IMG/VR virus record: IMGVR_UViG_3300003691_000036
Span: 1-28,959 of that record
Length of the DNA: 28,959 nucleotides
Strand: one strand, 5' to 3'
From: a virus
Part shown: in pieces, positions 21,386-28,959 of the stretch
How positions within the stretch are numbered: position 1 is the first letter of the stretch
Layout of the letters: every line of letters begins with the position of its first letter
The notes under the pieces: generated by a model
Told to the model about the DNA's origin: nothing
The model's input: the letters and a program-made list of their open reading frames with translations, nothing else
Databases searched by the model: none
Program-made: the position numbers and the translations under genes

Positions 21386-22215
21386 AAGCAATGTTAGCGT
21401 GTAGTACAATACCAAGTATAGGTGAGATTAAGTACCCTGTACTGGCATCACCAAAGCTTGACGGCATTAGATGTGTAGCTATAGATGGTGTAGCTTACAG
21501 TAGGACGATGAAGAAGATACCTAATGCGTATATACAAAGGATGTTCAAAGAGCTGAATTTAGACGGTCTAGACGGCGAACTAATGCTAGATGGTGGGTTT
21601 GAATCTGTGGCGTCTATGGTTATGAGTGTGACGCACGAAAGAAGTCATGCGTTCTACTATAACGTGTTTGATTGCCACAACGCTGTCATGGCGCCTTTTA
21701 CAGCCAGAGTAGCCGAGGCACGTGAACGTGTGACACGCTATTGCAACCCACATGTTAGGCTGTTACCCCAGCTAATAATGCAAGACTCTATACAGATGAC
21801 TATATATCTTGCCGCTTGTTTAGACCAAGGTTTTGAAGGAGCTATTGTTAGAGACCCAAAGGGACCGTACAAGCAAGGTCGTAGCACAATGAACCAAGGT
21901 TGGATGTTGAAGCTTAAGATATTTAAAGAGACTGAGGCCACCATTATGGGCTTTGAGGAGCTTTTACGGAATGAAGACACTTCTACTAATAAAAACGAGA
22001 ATATGGTCCCTGCGGACACTTTAGGAGCTCTAGTAATGGCTCAGGGTGACATGACATTCAAGATAGGCTCAGGATTCAACACTCAGCAACGTGACGAGAT
22101 ATGGCAGAATAAAGCTCACTACATTGGTAAAAGAGTTACTTACAAATATCAAGAGTTAACTAAGTACGGTAAGCCTCGGTTTCCAACTTTCAAAGGAGTA
22201 AGGTTAGATGAGTAG
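21382..22215 (+). CDS. ATP-dependent DNA ligase
   Basis: A 277-residue nucleotidyltransferase. Motif I, PKLDGIRC, has the adenylated Lys25. GLDGELML is motif III-like, FYYNVFDC is motif IIIa, FEGAIVRDP is motif IV, and WMLKLKIF is motif V. A short OB-fold region follows (GSGFNTQQRDEIW, GKRVTYKYQELTKYGKPRFP). It is smaller than T7 ligase (359) and about the size of minimal ligases. It seals nicks at Okazaki fragments and during recombination. AGAGGAGTACCAA precedes the ATG. Confidence 0.9.
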   Translation: MKAMLACSTIPSIGEIKYPVLASPKLDGIRCVAIDGVAYSRTMKKIPNAYIQRMFKELNLDGLDGELMLDGGFESVASMVMSVTHERSHAFYYNVFDCHNAVMAPFTARVAEARERVTRYCNPHVRLLPQLIMQDSIQMTIYLAACLDQGFEGAIVRDPKGPYKQGRSTMNQGWMLKLKIFKETEATIMGFEELLRNEDTSTNKNENMVPADTLGALVMAQGDMTFKIGSGFNTQQRDEIWQNKAHYIGKRVTYKYQELTKYGKPRFPTFKGVRLDE

Positions 22216-22369
22216 AAAAGAGTTTTATAGGGAGCTCAGATACATCCTTAATAACGATGAAGACTGGGCTGAAGTTAAAGTAGCGGCTATTCAAGCCTTA
22301 ATGATGGTGTATAAGTATGAGCGAGCAAAAAGTACAGGCAGCAATACTAAACTGGCTAAAGATAAATAA
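22208..22369 (+). CDS. Small helical protein, unknown
   Basis: A 53-residue frame, MSRKEFYRELRYILNNDEDW onward, starting 8 bp before the ligase stop with AAAGGAGTAAGG upstream. It overlaps the following nuclease gene by 53 bp, a larger overlap than elsewhere in the operon, so only the first 36 residues lie in unique DNA. The frame fills a gap that would otherwise be about 100 bp. Confidence 0.5.
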   Translation: MSRKEFYRELRYILNNDEDWAEVKVAAIQALMMVYKYERAKSTGSNTKLAKDK

Positions 22370-22592
22370 CTACTGGGCAATCAAGACTATAGAGTGTAAC
22401 AGAGCTGGTGTGATGGACATTATAGCTTGTGCACCAAGTGGTAGGTTTGTAGGTATTGAAGTAAAATACGGTTCTGGTAAAGCAAGTAAGTTGCAAAGCT
22501 GGAATATTTTAGAGGTAGCCAAGCGAGGAGGAATAGCCTTCGTAGCATGGTCCTTAGACGAAGTAAAGGAGAAACTAAAAGATGAAACTTGA
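22317..22592 (+). CDS. VRR-NUC nuclease (Holliday junction resolvase-like)
   Basis: A 91-residue standalone VRR-NUC domain: SEQKVQAAILNWL (Glu3 region), NRAGVMDIIACA (Asp34), GIEVKYGSG with the E-x-K pair (Glu48, Lys50), and Gln60 downstream. Standalone VRR-NUCs cut branched DNA such as Holliday junctions. This fits a phage that must resolve recombination intermediates before packaging. No strong ribosome site is seen, so coupling to the upstream frame is likely. It overlaps the following gene by 11 bp. Confidence 0.88.
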   Translation: MSEQKVQAAILNWLKINNYWAIKTIECNRAGVMDIIACAPSGRFVGIEVKYGSGKASKLQSWNILEVAKRGGIAFVAWSLDEVKEKLKDET

Positions 22593-23016
22593 ACTAAGAA
22601 GATATTTTGCAGACAGCAAGCATACTAAAGGCTTGCTAATCCACAACGGCAAAGTGCTGTGTCACACTATAGAAGACCCTTGGCACGCTACCAAGATTCC
22701 TGGTGAGACTAGAATACCTGAAGGCACGTATAAGTTAGGACTGAGAACAGTAGGCAGCTTTCATCAGCGTTACAGCGAGAAGTACCCTGTTAATCATAAA
22801 GGTATGATAGAGGTACTAGGCGTACCAAACTACATGTACATCCTAATCCACATAGGTAACTACCCTAGAGATACTGAAGGCTGTATTCTGGTAGGTGAGT
22901 CTGCTAATAGTGGAGCAAGCATAAGTATGTCTACAAGAGCTTATGAGCGTGTATACAATGACATTGCGTTCAACATAGAGAAAGGTAGTGTTACTCTTGA
23001 GGTTATCTATGTTTAG
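22582..23016 (+). CDS. DUF5675-like protein, possible lysis enzyme
   Basis: A 144-residue product. LHRKL-type start MKLELRRYFAD, then GLLIHNGKVLCHTIEDP, IPEGTYKL and IHIGNYPRDTEGCILVGESA (89-108) match the DUF5675 family. The arrangement of His90, Asn93 and Cys101 in the H-x-G-N ... D-T-x-G-C-I motif resembles L,D-transpeptidase-like (YkuD) active sites, so a peptidoglycan-acting role is plausible but unproven. No signal peptide is visible. It is followed by a small membrane protein, consistent with a lysis pair. AAAGGAGAAAC lies upstream of the start. Confidence 0.68.
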   Translation: MKLELRRYFADSKHTKGLLIHNGKVLCHTIEDPWHATKIPGETRIPEGTYKLGLRTVGSFHQRYSEKYPVNHKGMIEVLGVPNYMYILIHIGNYPRDTEGCILVGESANSGASISMSTRAYERVYNDIAFNIEKGSVTLEVIYV

Positions 23017-23233
23017 TGCAGCTGAAACAGCACTCTACCTTGTCGTTGCGTTCTTACTAGGTATGGTCTTCAACGAGTTGCATCACAAAGTTAAGGATAA
23101 CAGAGCGTTGAATAAAGAGTGTCAAAGGTATGGGTTTAGTTTGCACACTGGAGGACGTTGTTACAAAGAGGTACTGGGAGCACAACACTCCCAGAACTTA
23201 GACAGCTTACGAAGAAGGTTCAGCAGGCGCTGA
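23009..23233 (+). CDS. Small membrane protein, holin- or spanin-like
   Basis: A 74-residue product starting at the ATG at 23009 (TTGAGGTTATCT upstream, 8-bp overlap with the previous stop) rather than at an upstream start at 22988. One membrane segment lies at about 7-24 (TALYLVVAFLLGMVFNEL) and the rest is basic and polar with two Cys. An N-terminal anchor with a charged periplasmic or cytoplasmic tail fits an inner-membrane spanin or a small holin. It ends the plus-strand operon and overlaps the converging minus-strand gene by 27 bp. Confidence 0.55.
   Translation: MFSAAETALYLVVAFLLGMVFNELHHKVKDNRALNKECQRYGFSLHTGGRCYKEVLGAQHSQNLDSLRRRFSRR
23174..23201 (-). terminator. Possible leftward terminator for the late operon
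   Basis: CTGGGAG (23174-23180) and CTCCCAG (23188-23194) form a perfect 7-bp GC-rich stem with a 7-nt loop. On the minus strand it lies 13 bp after the stop of the last late gene, and TACCTCTTTGT follows, a weak T run. It is embedded in the coding region of the plus-strand membrane protein. Confidence 0.4.
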
Positions 23234-23293
23234 GCTCTTCTTTTTCTTAACCGCTTTCACTTTCTTGTTAGCCTGATGTCGATGACCACCCAT
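23207..23293 (-). CDS. Tiny lysine-rich peptide after the holin
   Basis: A 28-residue frame, MGGHRHQANKKVKAVKKKKS onward, whose ATG overlaps the holin stop (TAATG). Nearly half its residues are basic. Translational coupling is the main support. It may be a real basic peptide or a leftover of a longer C-terminus. Its 3' end overlaps the plus-strand gene. Confidence 0.4.
   Translation of the reverse strand: MGGHRHQANKKVKAVKKKKSSAPAEPSS
23212..23248 (+). terminator. Terminator at the end of the plus-strand operon
   Basis: AAGAAG-GT-TCAGC (23212-23224) pairs with GCTGA-GCT-CTTCTT (23229-23242) around loop AGGC, with one bulged T. TTTCTT follows directly and continues the T tract. The hairpin overlaps the stop codon of the membrane protein gene. 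It would stop rightward transcription before it runs into the late operon. Confidence 0.6.
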
Positions 23294-23817
23294 TATACAC
23301 CTCTCTTCTGTTTACCACGATGCCACGAAGCGACACCTAATATAGCACCTGGAATCGCAAACAATGTAGTCATAGACGTTATTAGTCCTGGTATCATTGC
23401 CATTGCTTCTGGTTTGCCTCCTAGTACTGCTAGATAAGCTAAATAGCAAACTAACACACACACTACAAAGAATGCAGTTGCACTTATGATACCCCAAAGA
23501 GGTCTCCAAGCCCACTGCATCCAGTGTTCTGATTTAGACTCTTCTCTCATAGTCTTATTAACTGTTTCAAGAGTGGCAGCTGTCTGAACAGCTTGTATCT
23601 CTTGTATCTTTACCCGCTCATCTGATTGAATCTTCTGAAGCTTTACTGCAGCTGCTGGGTCAGCTTTAATAGCTGCCAGGATAGCTCCAGGTTCTTCTTC
23701 TGTTCCAAACACATTAGCTATAATACCACCAAGCCCTCCACCAAGAGGACCTCCTAACACACTACCTAAAGCAGGCGCAAAGTCTGCTATTGATTTTCCT
23801 AGCTCTGACCATTTCAT
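23293..23817 (-). CDS. 3TM holin (GTA_holin_3TM-like)
   Basis: A 174-residue product. I chose the ATG at 23817 (GTGGAGCCTTAAT upstream) over 23844. MKWSELGKSIADFAPALGSV, then IKADPAAAVKLQKIQSDERV, WAWRPLWGIISATAFFVVC and GLITSMTTLFAIPGAI match the 3TM holin family (PF11351-type): a glycine-rich amphipathic start, a helix with the 'I-x-A-D-P-x-A' motif, and two clear membrane segments in the C-terminal half. Holins open the inner membrane at lysis. It follows the tailspike gene with almost no gap. Confidence 0.85.
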   Translation of the reverse strand: MKWSELGKSIADFAPALGSVLGGPLGGGLGGIIANVFGTEEEPGAILAAIKADPAAAVKLQKIQSDERVKIQEIQAVQTAATLETVNKTMREESKSEHWMQWAWRPLWGIISATAFFVVCVLVCYLAYLAVLGGKPEAMAMIPGLITSMTTLFAIPGAILGVASWHRGKQKRGV

Positions 23818-23818
23818 A

Positions 23819-25852
23819 TTAAGGCTCCACTGTCCAAGTTCCAATTTGTGCTACTACATATAATGCAGTAGCATTTAATCTTCTTAGTTTAAGATAAGAG
23901 CCTTCTACTGTAGACTCAATGTACTTACCAGCTACTGTAGACAACGGCAATAACGTTTCTGCTACTCCAGGAGTTATCCTGATAGACCCTGCAGCATCAT
24001 CAACAGTGAACTCTACATCTAAGTTACCATTGAAATGGTTAGCACCAGATGTGCTTATAGCTAATGCTGACGCTCCACTGCTAACAAATGACACTATGGA
24101 CTCTCCACTAAACAAATTAGCAAAGCCAGAGCCGTCTAGTAGTTTGTAGGGGTCTCTAATAGTTATACCTTCCACATTAGAATCTATCTCAACAGGTAGT
24201 GTGTCTGTAAGAGAGAAGTAGTCTAGTGTAATGTCTACTTGTTTAAAACCAACATTAGGGAAGGTAACATCATCTGCATATAAGACAGTACGACATCGCT
24301 GAGTGCCTCTGTTATCAACTACTCTAAGATGGTCTACTCTAAGGTTACCTACTGCAGTACTAAGAACACTACAATTCATACCTATAGCTGTCTGTTCTAA
24401 TTCATTAGTAGAGTCTAGTCTGTTAGCGTTGATAATATTGAGAGAACCAAAGTGTATCTCAGGTGAGTTAACTGCCGAGTAATTATCTATGTACAAGCCT
24501 TGGTAGCCTGATTGTTCGTACACTGCAGAACCTACGTATACTGTACCTAACATGTTCTCTGTAGCACTTAAAAGCAAAGGAGCCACATTAAAGCTTGTCT
24601 TAGAGCCGTAATCTTTGTGCTGACCTATGTAGATGGCAGTCGTGTAAGATGAACCAGCTCCTTGCCAAGCACTAAAGTCTAGTCTGACACCTGATTCACC
24701 GCAATCCTTGGTTACTAAGCTTTCTATAGCTAAATTATTAAGCCCTTCAATATTATTTCTGGGTTCAATTGACAGTCCATGTTTATCAGATAGCTCAAGG
24801 TAAGTAGTGCCAGATAAGCTAAGTACATCTTCGACGTCTTGAACAACTAGTGCGTCTCCTCCACAAAAGTAAGACTTAAGGTTACTTATCTTAACTTCTC
24901 CAGCGTAAGGTATGACGACATTGTCACCCCAACAAGACGTTACATCTGGGTTAATCAGTATGCAACTACCGCTTATCCTTAAGCCTTCACATGTGTCAGA
25001 TGCTGCTCCAGAGTGTCCAACCTTATCTCCTATTAGACTTAGATTCTCAACTATGTTATTACTACCAGTTATGTTTACCATACGATACACAGAGACAGCG
25101 TTGTCTATCATTCTTATAGAAGAGCCTGCTAAGAATATGATATGCAAATTGCCAGATATTTCAAATGTGTAAGAGTCGTCTATCATAGCAAAACCAGTCG
25201 ACATATACAATATAAATTTATTAGCTTGAGCACTGGCTTTAGCTCGCTCTAAGAAATCTGAGTCATTAACAAGACCGTCATGGGTGGCACCAAACTGCTT
25301 TGTGTTCATAGCGTCTTCTAGAACTAGCTGTAATGAGAATGTAGTTGTAACACCTATAACATCAGTACCATTTACAGTTGCATCAGCTATAGCTATAGCT
25401 AGCCAGGTGGCACCGCCTTGATTACCTGCTGTTCTCTCTTTGAGGGTTATTAAGTTTCCAATAGCTAATGTTACTGTATCACCACTTGGAAGCAGTCCAA
25501 TTTGCGCATCAGCCAGTGAGTTAAAGCATAACGCTGATTGACTAGACTGAGCAGACACTGTTGTAACCCAGTGACCTACGCCTTCAACAGTGCCTGTATC
25601 AGATGCTACGCCAGAAACAGCTGTAGAGTCAAATATGTAGTCTTTAAATAGCGTAGTAGTAGTATACACTCTAGCTCTAGTATAAGCCGCAGTGTCTAAT
25701 GCTATCATCTCTGCTTCACTATTCACTGCATAAGGTATATCAACTCTAGCTATTGGATATGCTTGGTTGTTTCTATCTTGGCTAGTGATACCTACACCTT
25801 GCAATATGTCTTGCATGCCAAGTAATTGCTTCTTTACGTTTCTTACTGTCAT
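23819..25852 (-). CDS. Tailspike / tail fibre, beta-helix type
   Basis: A 677-residue product. The N-terminal part (about 1-60, MTVRNVKKQLLGMQDILQGV, then RVDIPYAVNSEAEMIALD) is probably the virion-attachment domain. FGATHDGLVNDSDFLERA (187-204) is the typical opening of a right-handed parallel beta-helix ('FGA-x-x-DG-x-x-D'), followed by about 350 residues rich in short strands and Asn/Ser (NITGSNNIVENLSLIGDKVG). The C-terminal 80 residues may fold as a trimerisation region. Such spikes bind and often cut surface polysaccharide; no catalytic residues can be assigned here. The start overlaps the upstream gene (ATGA). Confidence 0.82.
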   Translation of the reverse strand: MTVRNVKKQLLGMQDILQGVGITSQDRNNQAYPIARVDIPYAVNSEAEMIALDTAAYTRARVYTTTTLFKDYIFDSTAVSGVASDTGTVEGVGHWVTTVSAQSSQSALCFNSLADAQIGLLPSGDTVTLAIGNLITLKERTAGNQGGATWLAIAIADATVNGTDVIGVTTTFSLQLVLEDAMNTKQFGATHDGLVNDSDFLERAKASAQANKFILYMSTGFAMIDDSYTFEISGNLHIIFLAGSSIRMIDNAVSVYRMVNITGSNNIVENLSLIGDKVGHSGAASDTCEGLRISGSCILINPDVTSCWGDNVVIPYAGEVKISNLKSYFCGGDALVVQDVEDVLSLSGTTYLELSDKHGLSIEPRNNIEGLNNLAIESLVTKDCGESGVRLDFSAWQGAGSSYTTAIYIGQHKDYGSKTSFNVAPLLLSATENMLGTVYVGSAVYEQSGYQGLYIDNYSAVNSPEIHFGSLNIINANRLDSTNELEQTAIGMNCSVLSTAVGNLRVDHLRVVDNRGTQRCRTVLYADDVTFPNVGFKQVDITLDYFSLTDTLPVEIDSNVEGITIRDPYKLLDGSGFANLFSGESIVSFVSSGASALAISTSGANHFNGNLDVEFTVDDAAGSIRITPGVAETLLPLSTVAGKYIESTVEGSYLKLRRLNATALYVVAQIGTWTVEP

Positions 25853-28800
25853 AATGCTTTCACCTTATCAGTTCCTGAAGCCATGTAAGTATAGCCTCTT
25901 CGTTTTAATGCTAGGGCAATTGCTTTAGCATCACCCTTATGTATTGCTTCTATTCCAATTATGTCTGCTATAATATCATGTGTTGCTATTCTACTAAGCT
26001 GAACTTTAATAGGGTTGCCTTCACCTTTACCAGATAACAACTTACCGCTACCATACAACTTAACTAAAGGTGAATTAGTATTCTGAGAGGCTTCAAGCGC
26101 AGCTGCTCGCTGTAGCTTCAATACATCTTCAGTTAGAGTTGATGCCGAGCCAACTTCAGCCATCAAGTCGTTAAGGGCTTTCACGTTAAGTGGTTGTTCA
26201 AGTAACTTGGCTGCTTTAGTCAACATAGCTGCATGCCTGCCGTCTTTACCTGGGAAGAACTGTTGAGACTGCGACCAGAGTTTAGACATTAACGAGTATC
26301 TTGCTTTAGTCGCTAGGTTATCCGACAAGCCTTGATTTATAGAAGGTGAGTTTATGAAGCCAGAGTTCTTACCAAGAGGTACGTCATTCTTAAATACTTT
26401 AGCTACTTCACCTAAAGCAACTTTTAGCTGTCTTGCTCCAGGTGTAGTGAATGATATTTTGTCTAGTTGCTCAGATAGCGCACCAAAATGCGTAGCCTGC
26501 ATATTCTCACCTACAGTATGCTTAGTAACTAACGCTTGTATAGTAGCACCTTCAGCCTTGACCCTAGCAGCTTCAGGTAGCATCTTCATAACATCAGACC
26601 AAGTGCTATCATTAGCGCTCATGTACTTAACAAAGCTCTTAGTTAATATAGTCTGGTCACCTGTCTTGTTTAGCATCTTGAAAAGTAAATTCTTCTCTAG
26701 ACCTTTCATTGTAGCATAAGAACCTCTAGCTTCAGCAAACATGTCTAGCCACTCTTTTGGATTCTCAAATACAGTCTGAGCACCCAATTCTATTTCAGCA
26801 TCAATTGCTGTCATTAGCTTCTTAAAGCCTTTATGGTCTACCGCCTTCTTCATCCCAGAGCCAAATCTAAAGCCGTTCACCATTTGTCTTAAATCAAGTA
26901 AGTCAGTAAATGTGCGGCTATCAACTCTACCTTTAATTATATCTGCTCTTCTAGCAAATCGCTCTAGTACTACAGGGTCTGCTATAGTAGCCTTCATTAC
27001 ATTAAGTACAGGTTCTATAGCAAGTTTGTCCATATCAAAGTCATACTGGGCAGAGCCAGGCGCATCTTGTGCTAGTCTTTTAACATTGCTAAACTGGTTC
27101 TTGACACTAGCAACGTAATTGTCAAGGTCTTGCTTAACTAAGATAGATGGGTCTTTACCAGCTAGGTCTATAGCAGCTTGTTTAACTTGTTTAGCTCTAA
27201 GATTAACGCTGTCTGCTACACGTCTACTTGCTGTAGAGCTAATCCTGCTTATAGACTTAACAAGTTCTTCGCCACCTGGCTCTGTCATAGCAAATGCAGC
27301 GACTGCCTTGTCACTTTGATTTTCAGGTAGTTCTATTAGTCTTAGCCCTTGCTCAACAATCTCATCAAGTTCATCGTCAGTTTTTAAGAACGTCTCTCTT
27401 ATAGCTTCTCTAGCGCCTAAGGTATCTCTATTCTTTAGTTTAGCTATAAAATCAGATGCAGCATTCCACATAGGCTTTGTCATCTTCATAACACCAAGAC
27501 CAACTAACTCACCTAGTATAGAAGCTTCAGCAGCTGTATGAGCTCTATTGAAAGCAACTGCAGCATCTAAGTCTGTACCTAACTCAAAGGACGCGTCCAT
27601 ATAGTCTAACTGAGAACCTAGGGTAGCGCCTACTGCCATACCTGCTCCAACTGCTAGTACCTTAACTAGCATGTTACCAGGCGCTTTCTTACCTGCTAAC
27701 CAACCACCAGTAAGAGCGCCACCTATATCACCTACTAACTCAAACTTCTCTGAGTCTATAGATGCCCAGAAACCTGGACCTACATCAACTAAAGTTCCAT
27801 CTTTAGCTCTAGCTTGCCATTTACCTGGACCAGCTAAGTAGTCAAATCTTGATGGGTCGGTGTCTGTTCTAACTAATTCTATTCCCATATCTTTAGCTAA
27901 CTTTATTCTCATCTCATCAGCTTTGCCTTGGAACTCTGTGACCGTTGCTTGAGCATCAGAATTACCTGCAGTGGCCGACATTCTAGTAATCAAGGAAGTC
28001 ATTACTGGAGTAACTAGTTCTATGTTAGCTGCGAATTCTCTTGTTGTCATTTCGGGGTCAAGACCAACTATAGCTTTATAAGCATCTTTACGTTTCTGTT
28101 GAGCAGTGCGCACAGTTGTAGCTTGTTCTAAGTTTATACCTGCAGCAGTAAGTATTGCTGCTTGAGTTATATCAGTAATGAGCTGCATATTCTCTTCAGC
28201 TCGTTCGTAGTGCTTACCAACCTCACTAATAACATCTACAGTCTTTAACCACCAAGACTTCTCTTTATTCATAGGTACTGGAGTAATTTCTGTCTTCTTG
28301 TGAGCTAACTGTTGAGACATCAATTCCGTTCTTATATCTTCTTCAGAGTGTCCTGCATCTGTAGCTTCTTTTATTCTAGAAGATAAAGCGATGACTTCAT
28401 CAATCTCTTCCTGGTCTTGACCGCTCTCAGCATACTTAGCTCTAATGTCTTCTTCAGAGTAACCCGCTTTAAAAGCGGCATATGTAGCAAAGCCACCTGC
28501 AACTGGAGAGGAGTATAAGTTAAAAGTCTTATGGTCAGGCTTGAATGTTTGTTTTGGGCTAGACGCAAGAATGTCATCTATCTCATTAGCTCTAGCTGCA
28601 TCCTCTGTCGATAGAAAGCCATCAGCCATTTCACCTCTAGTTTCTATTTCTACTAACTCATCACGTAATGACTCATCACCTTCTGTTTTACCAGTAAATT
28701 CAATAACAGCGTAATCTGTCTTGTTTGCTATCCTCTGGCTTAGTAGTAATTCTCTAAGTTGTTCTTTTGGCAACCTACCTGCTTCAAAGGCATGTATGTA

Positions 28801-28959
28801 CTCTTGAGGGAGACCATACTCTTTAGATATCTTAAGTAGTGCTTTAACATCTACTTTGTCACCATTTAAAGCGTTCTTTATTATGTTGCTAACGAACGGT
28901 ATACCTTCTACAGACACTAGGCCATTCTTGAATCGTGACTCTAAGCTAAACTTAGCGCC
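25849..28959 (-). CDS. Large internal virion / tail-associated protein (5' end off window)
   Basis: The frame is open through the right edge. The first possible start in the window is a GTG at 28917, but codons from 28959 continue in frame (GAKFSLESRFKNGL), so I treat the gene as partial with 1036 residues visible. It is highly charged and helical. Two adjacent repeats, GYSEEDIRAKYAESG and GHSEEDIRTELMSQ, occur in the first 220 visible residues. A glycine-zipper stretch encoded at about 27600-27730 (GDIGGALTGGWLAGKKAPG, then VGAGMAVGATLGSQ) could insert into a membrane. This fits podovirus ejection or internal virion proteins next to the tailspike. No lysozyme motif is visible. Confidence 0.7.
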   Translation of the reverse strand, partial: GAKFSLESRFKNGLVSVEGIPFVSNIIKNALNGDKVDVKALLKISKEYGLPQEYIHAFEAGRLPKEQLRELLLSQRIANKTDYAVIEFTGKTEGDESLRDELVEIETRGEMADGFLSTEDAARANEIDDILASSPKQTFKPDHKTFNLYSSPVAGGFATYAAFKAGYSEEDIRAKYAESGQDQEEIDEVIALSSRIKEATDAGHSEEDIRTELMSQQLAHKKTEITPVPMNKEKSWWLKTVDVISEVGKHYERAEENMQLITDITQAAILTAAGINLEQATTVRTAQQKRKDAYKAIVGLDPEMTTREFAANIELVTPVMTSLITRMSATAGNSDAQATVTEFQGKADEMRIKLAKDMGIELVRTDTDPSRFDYLAGPGKWQARAKDGTLVDVGPGFWASIDSEKFELVGDIGGALTGGWLAGKKAPGNMLVKVLAVGAGMAVGATLGSQLDYMDASFELGTDLDAAVAFNRAHTAAEASILGELVGLGVMKMTKPMWNAASDFIAKLKNRDTLGAREAIRETFLKTDDELDEIVEQGLRLIELPENQSDKAVAAFAMTEPGGEELVKSISRISSTASRRVADSVNLRAKQVKQAAIDLAGKDPSILVKQDLDNYVASVKNQFSNVKRLAQDAPGSAQYDFDMDKLAIEPVLNVMKATIADPVVLERFARRADIIKGRVDSRTFTDLLDLRQMVNGFRFGSGMKKAVDHKGFKKLMTAIDAEIELGAQTVFENPKEWLDMFAEARGSYATMKGLEKNLLFKMLNKTGDQTILTKSFVKYMSANDSTWSDVMKMLPEAARVKAEGATIQALVTKHTVGENMQATHFGALSEQLDKISFTTPGARQLKVALGEVAKVFKNDVPLGKNSGFINSPSINQGLSDNLATKARYSLMSKLWSQSQQFFPGKDGRHAAMLTKAAKLLEQPLNVKALNDLMAEVGSASTLTEDVLKLQRAAALEASQNTNSPLVKLYGSGKLLSGKGEGNPIKVQLSRIATHDIIADIIGIEAIHKGDAKAIALALKRRGYTYMASGTDKVKAL

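Noticed and set aside
28875-28917. GTG at 28917 as the start of the large virion protein
   Set aside because: The frame continues open to the window edge and no clear ribosome site precedes the GTG, so the start is probably outside.

Overview
The window is a contiguous, AT-rich piece of a tailed double-stranded DNA phage, probably a podovirus-like virus of a marine or other gammaproteobacterium. The phage assignment is direct: terminase, capsid, tailspike, 3TM holin, phage-type DNA polymerase, primase-helicase and ligase are packed in overlapping reading frames, with no chromosomal gene. The host guess is weaker and rests on sigma70-like promoters and an rrn boxA-like leader. No tRNA, insertion sequence, integrase or CRISPR array was seen.

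Layout. (1) 1-1816, minus strand: 3' part of an N4 gp56/DUF4043-type major capsid gene running off the left edge, preceded by a scaffold-like gene, with a two-state hairpin between them. (2) 1928-4171, plus strand: ribbon-helix-helix-like protein, small terminase and large terminase, divergent from the capsid block. (3) 4172-4975: 804 bp without genes but full of structure: a 39-bp tandem repeat, repeated CTACA-TGTAG palindromes, an 11-bp inverted repeat, promoters, a boxA-like site and a 25-bp perfect inverted repeat. (4) 4976-7073: early cassette of two paralogous degenerate zinc-ribbon-like proteins flanking five tiny translationally coupled genes, with hairpin terminators after each paralogue. 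(5) 7156-14038: five-HTH protein, PrimPol/SF3 primase-helicase, small cytoplasmic and membrane proteins, and a RecD/Dda-like helicase. (6) 14123-22592: T7-like SSB, a structured untranslated spacer, family A DNA polymerase, thymidylate-synthase homologue, MazG-like pyrophosphohydrolase, DUF6378-like protein, dCMP deaminase, RecB/AddB-like Fe-S nuclease, SNF2-like helicase, ATP-dependent ligase and VRR-NUC nuclease. (7) 22582-23293: lysis-like genes where the two transcription units converge. (8) 23293-28959, minus strand: holin, tailspike and a very large virion protein running off the right edge.

How the genes work together. The plus-strand block is a nearly self-sufficient replication and recombination set plus nucleotide metabolism; the minus-strand blocks are virion assembly and release and probably join outside the window on a circular or permuted map. 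The most interesting point is the nucleotide cluster at 16753-18964. The ThyA-like enzyme has Asp where thymidylate synthases have the dUMP-reading Asn, the substitution seen in T4 dCMP hydroxymethylase. Beside it lie a MazG-like pyrophosphohydrolase, which could act as a dCTPase, and a dCMP deaminase. This suggests a cytosine-modified genome. The DNA polymerase also has unusual active-site residues (HDS for HDE; Glu for Asp in Exo II). The second notable point is the regulatory DNA: a shared TTATTAAAAT-N5-TATAATA element in three intergenic regions, and an early leader combining boxA and long hairpins that looks like an antitermination device.
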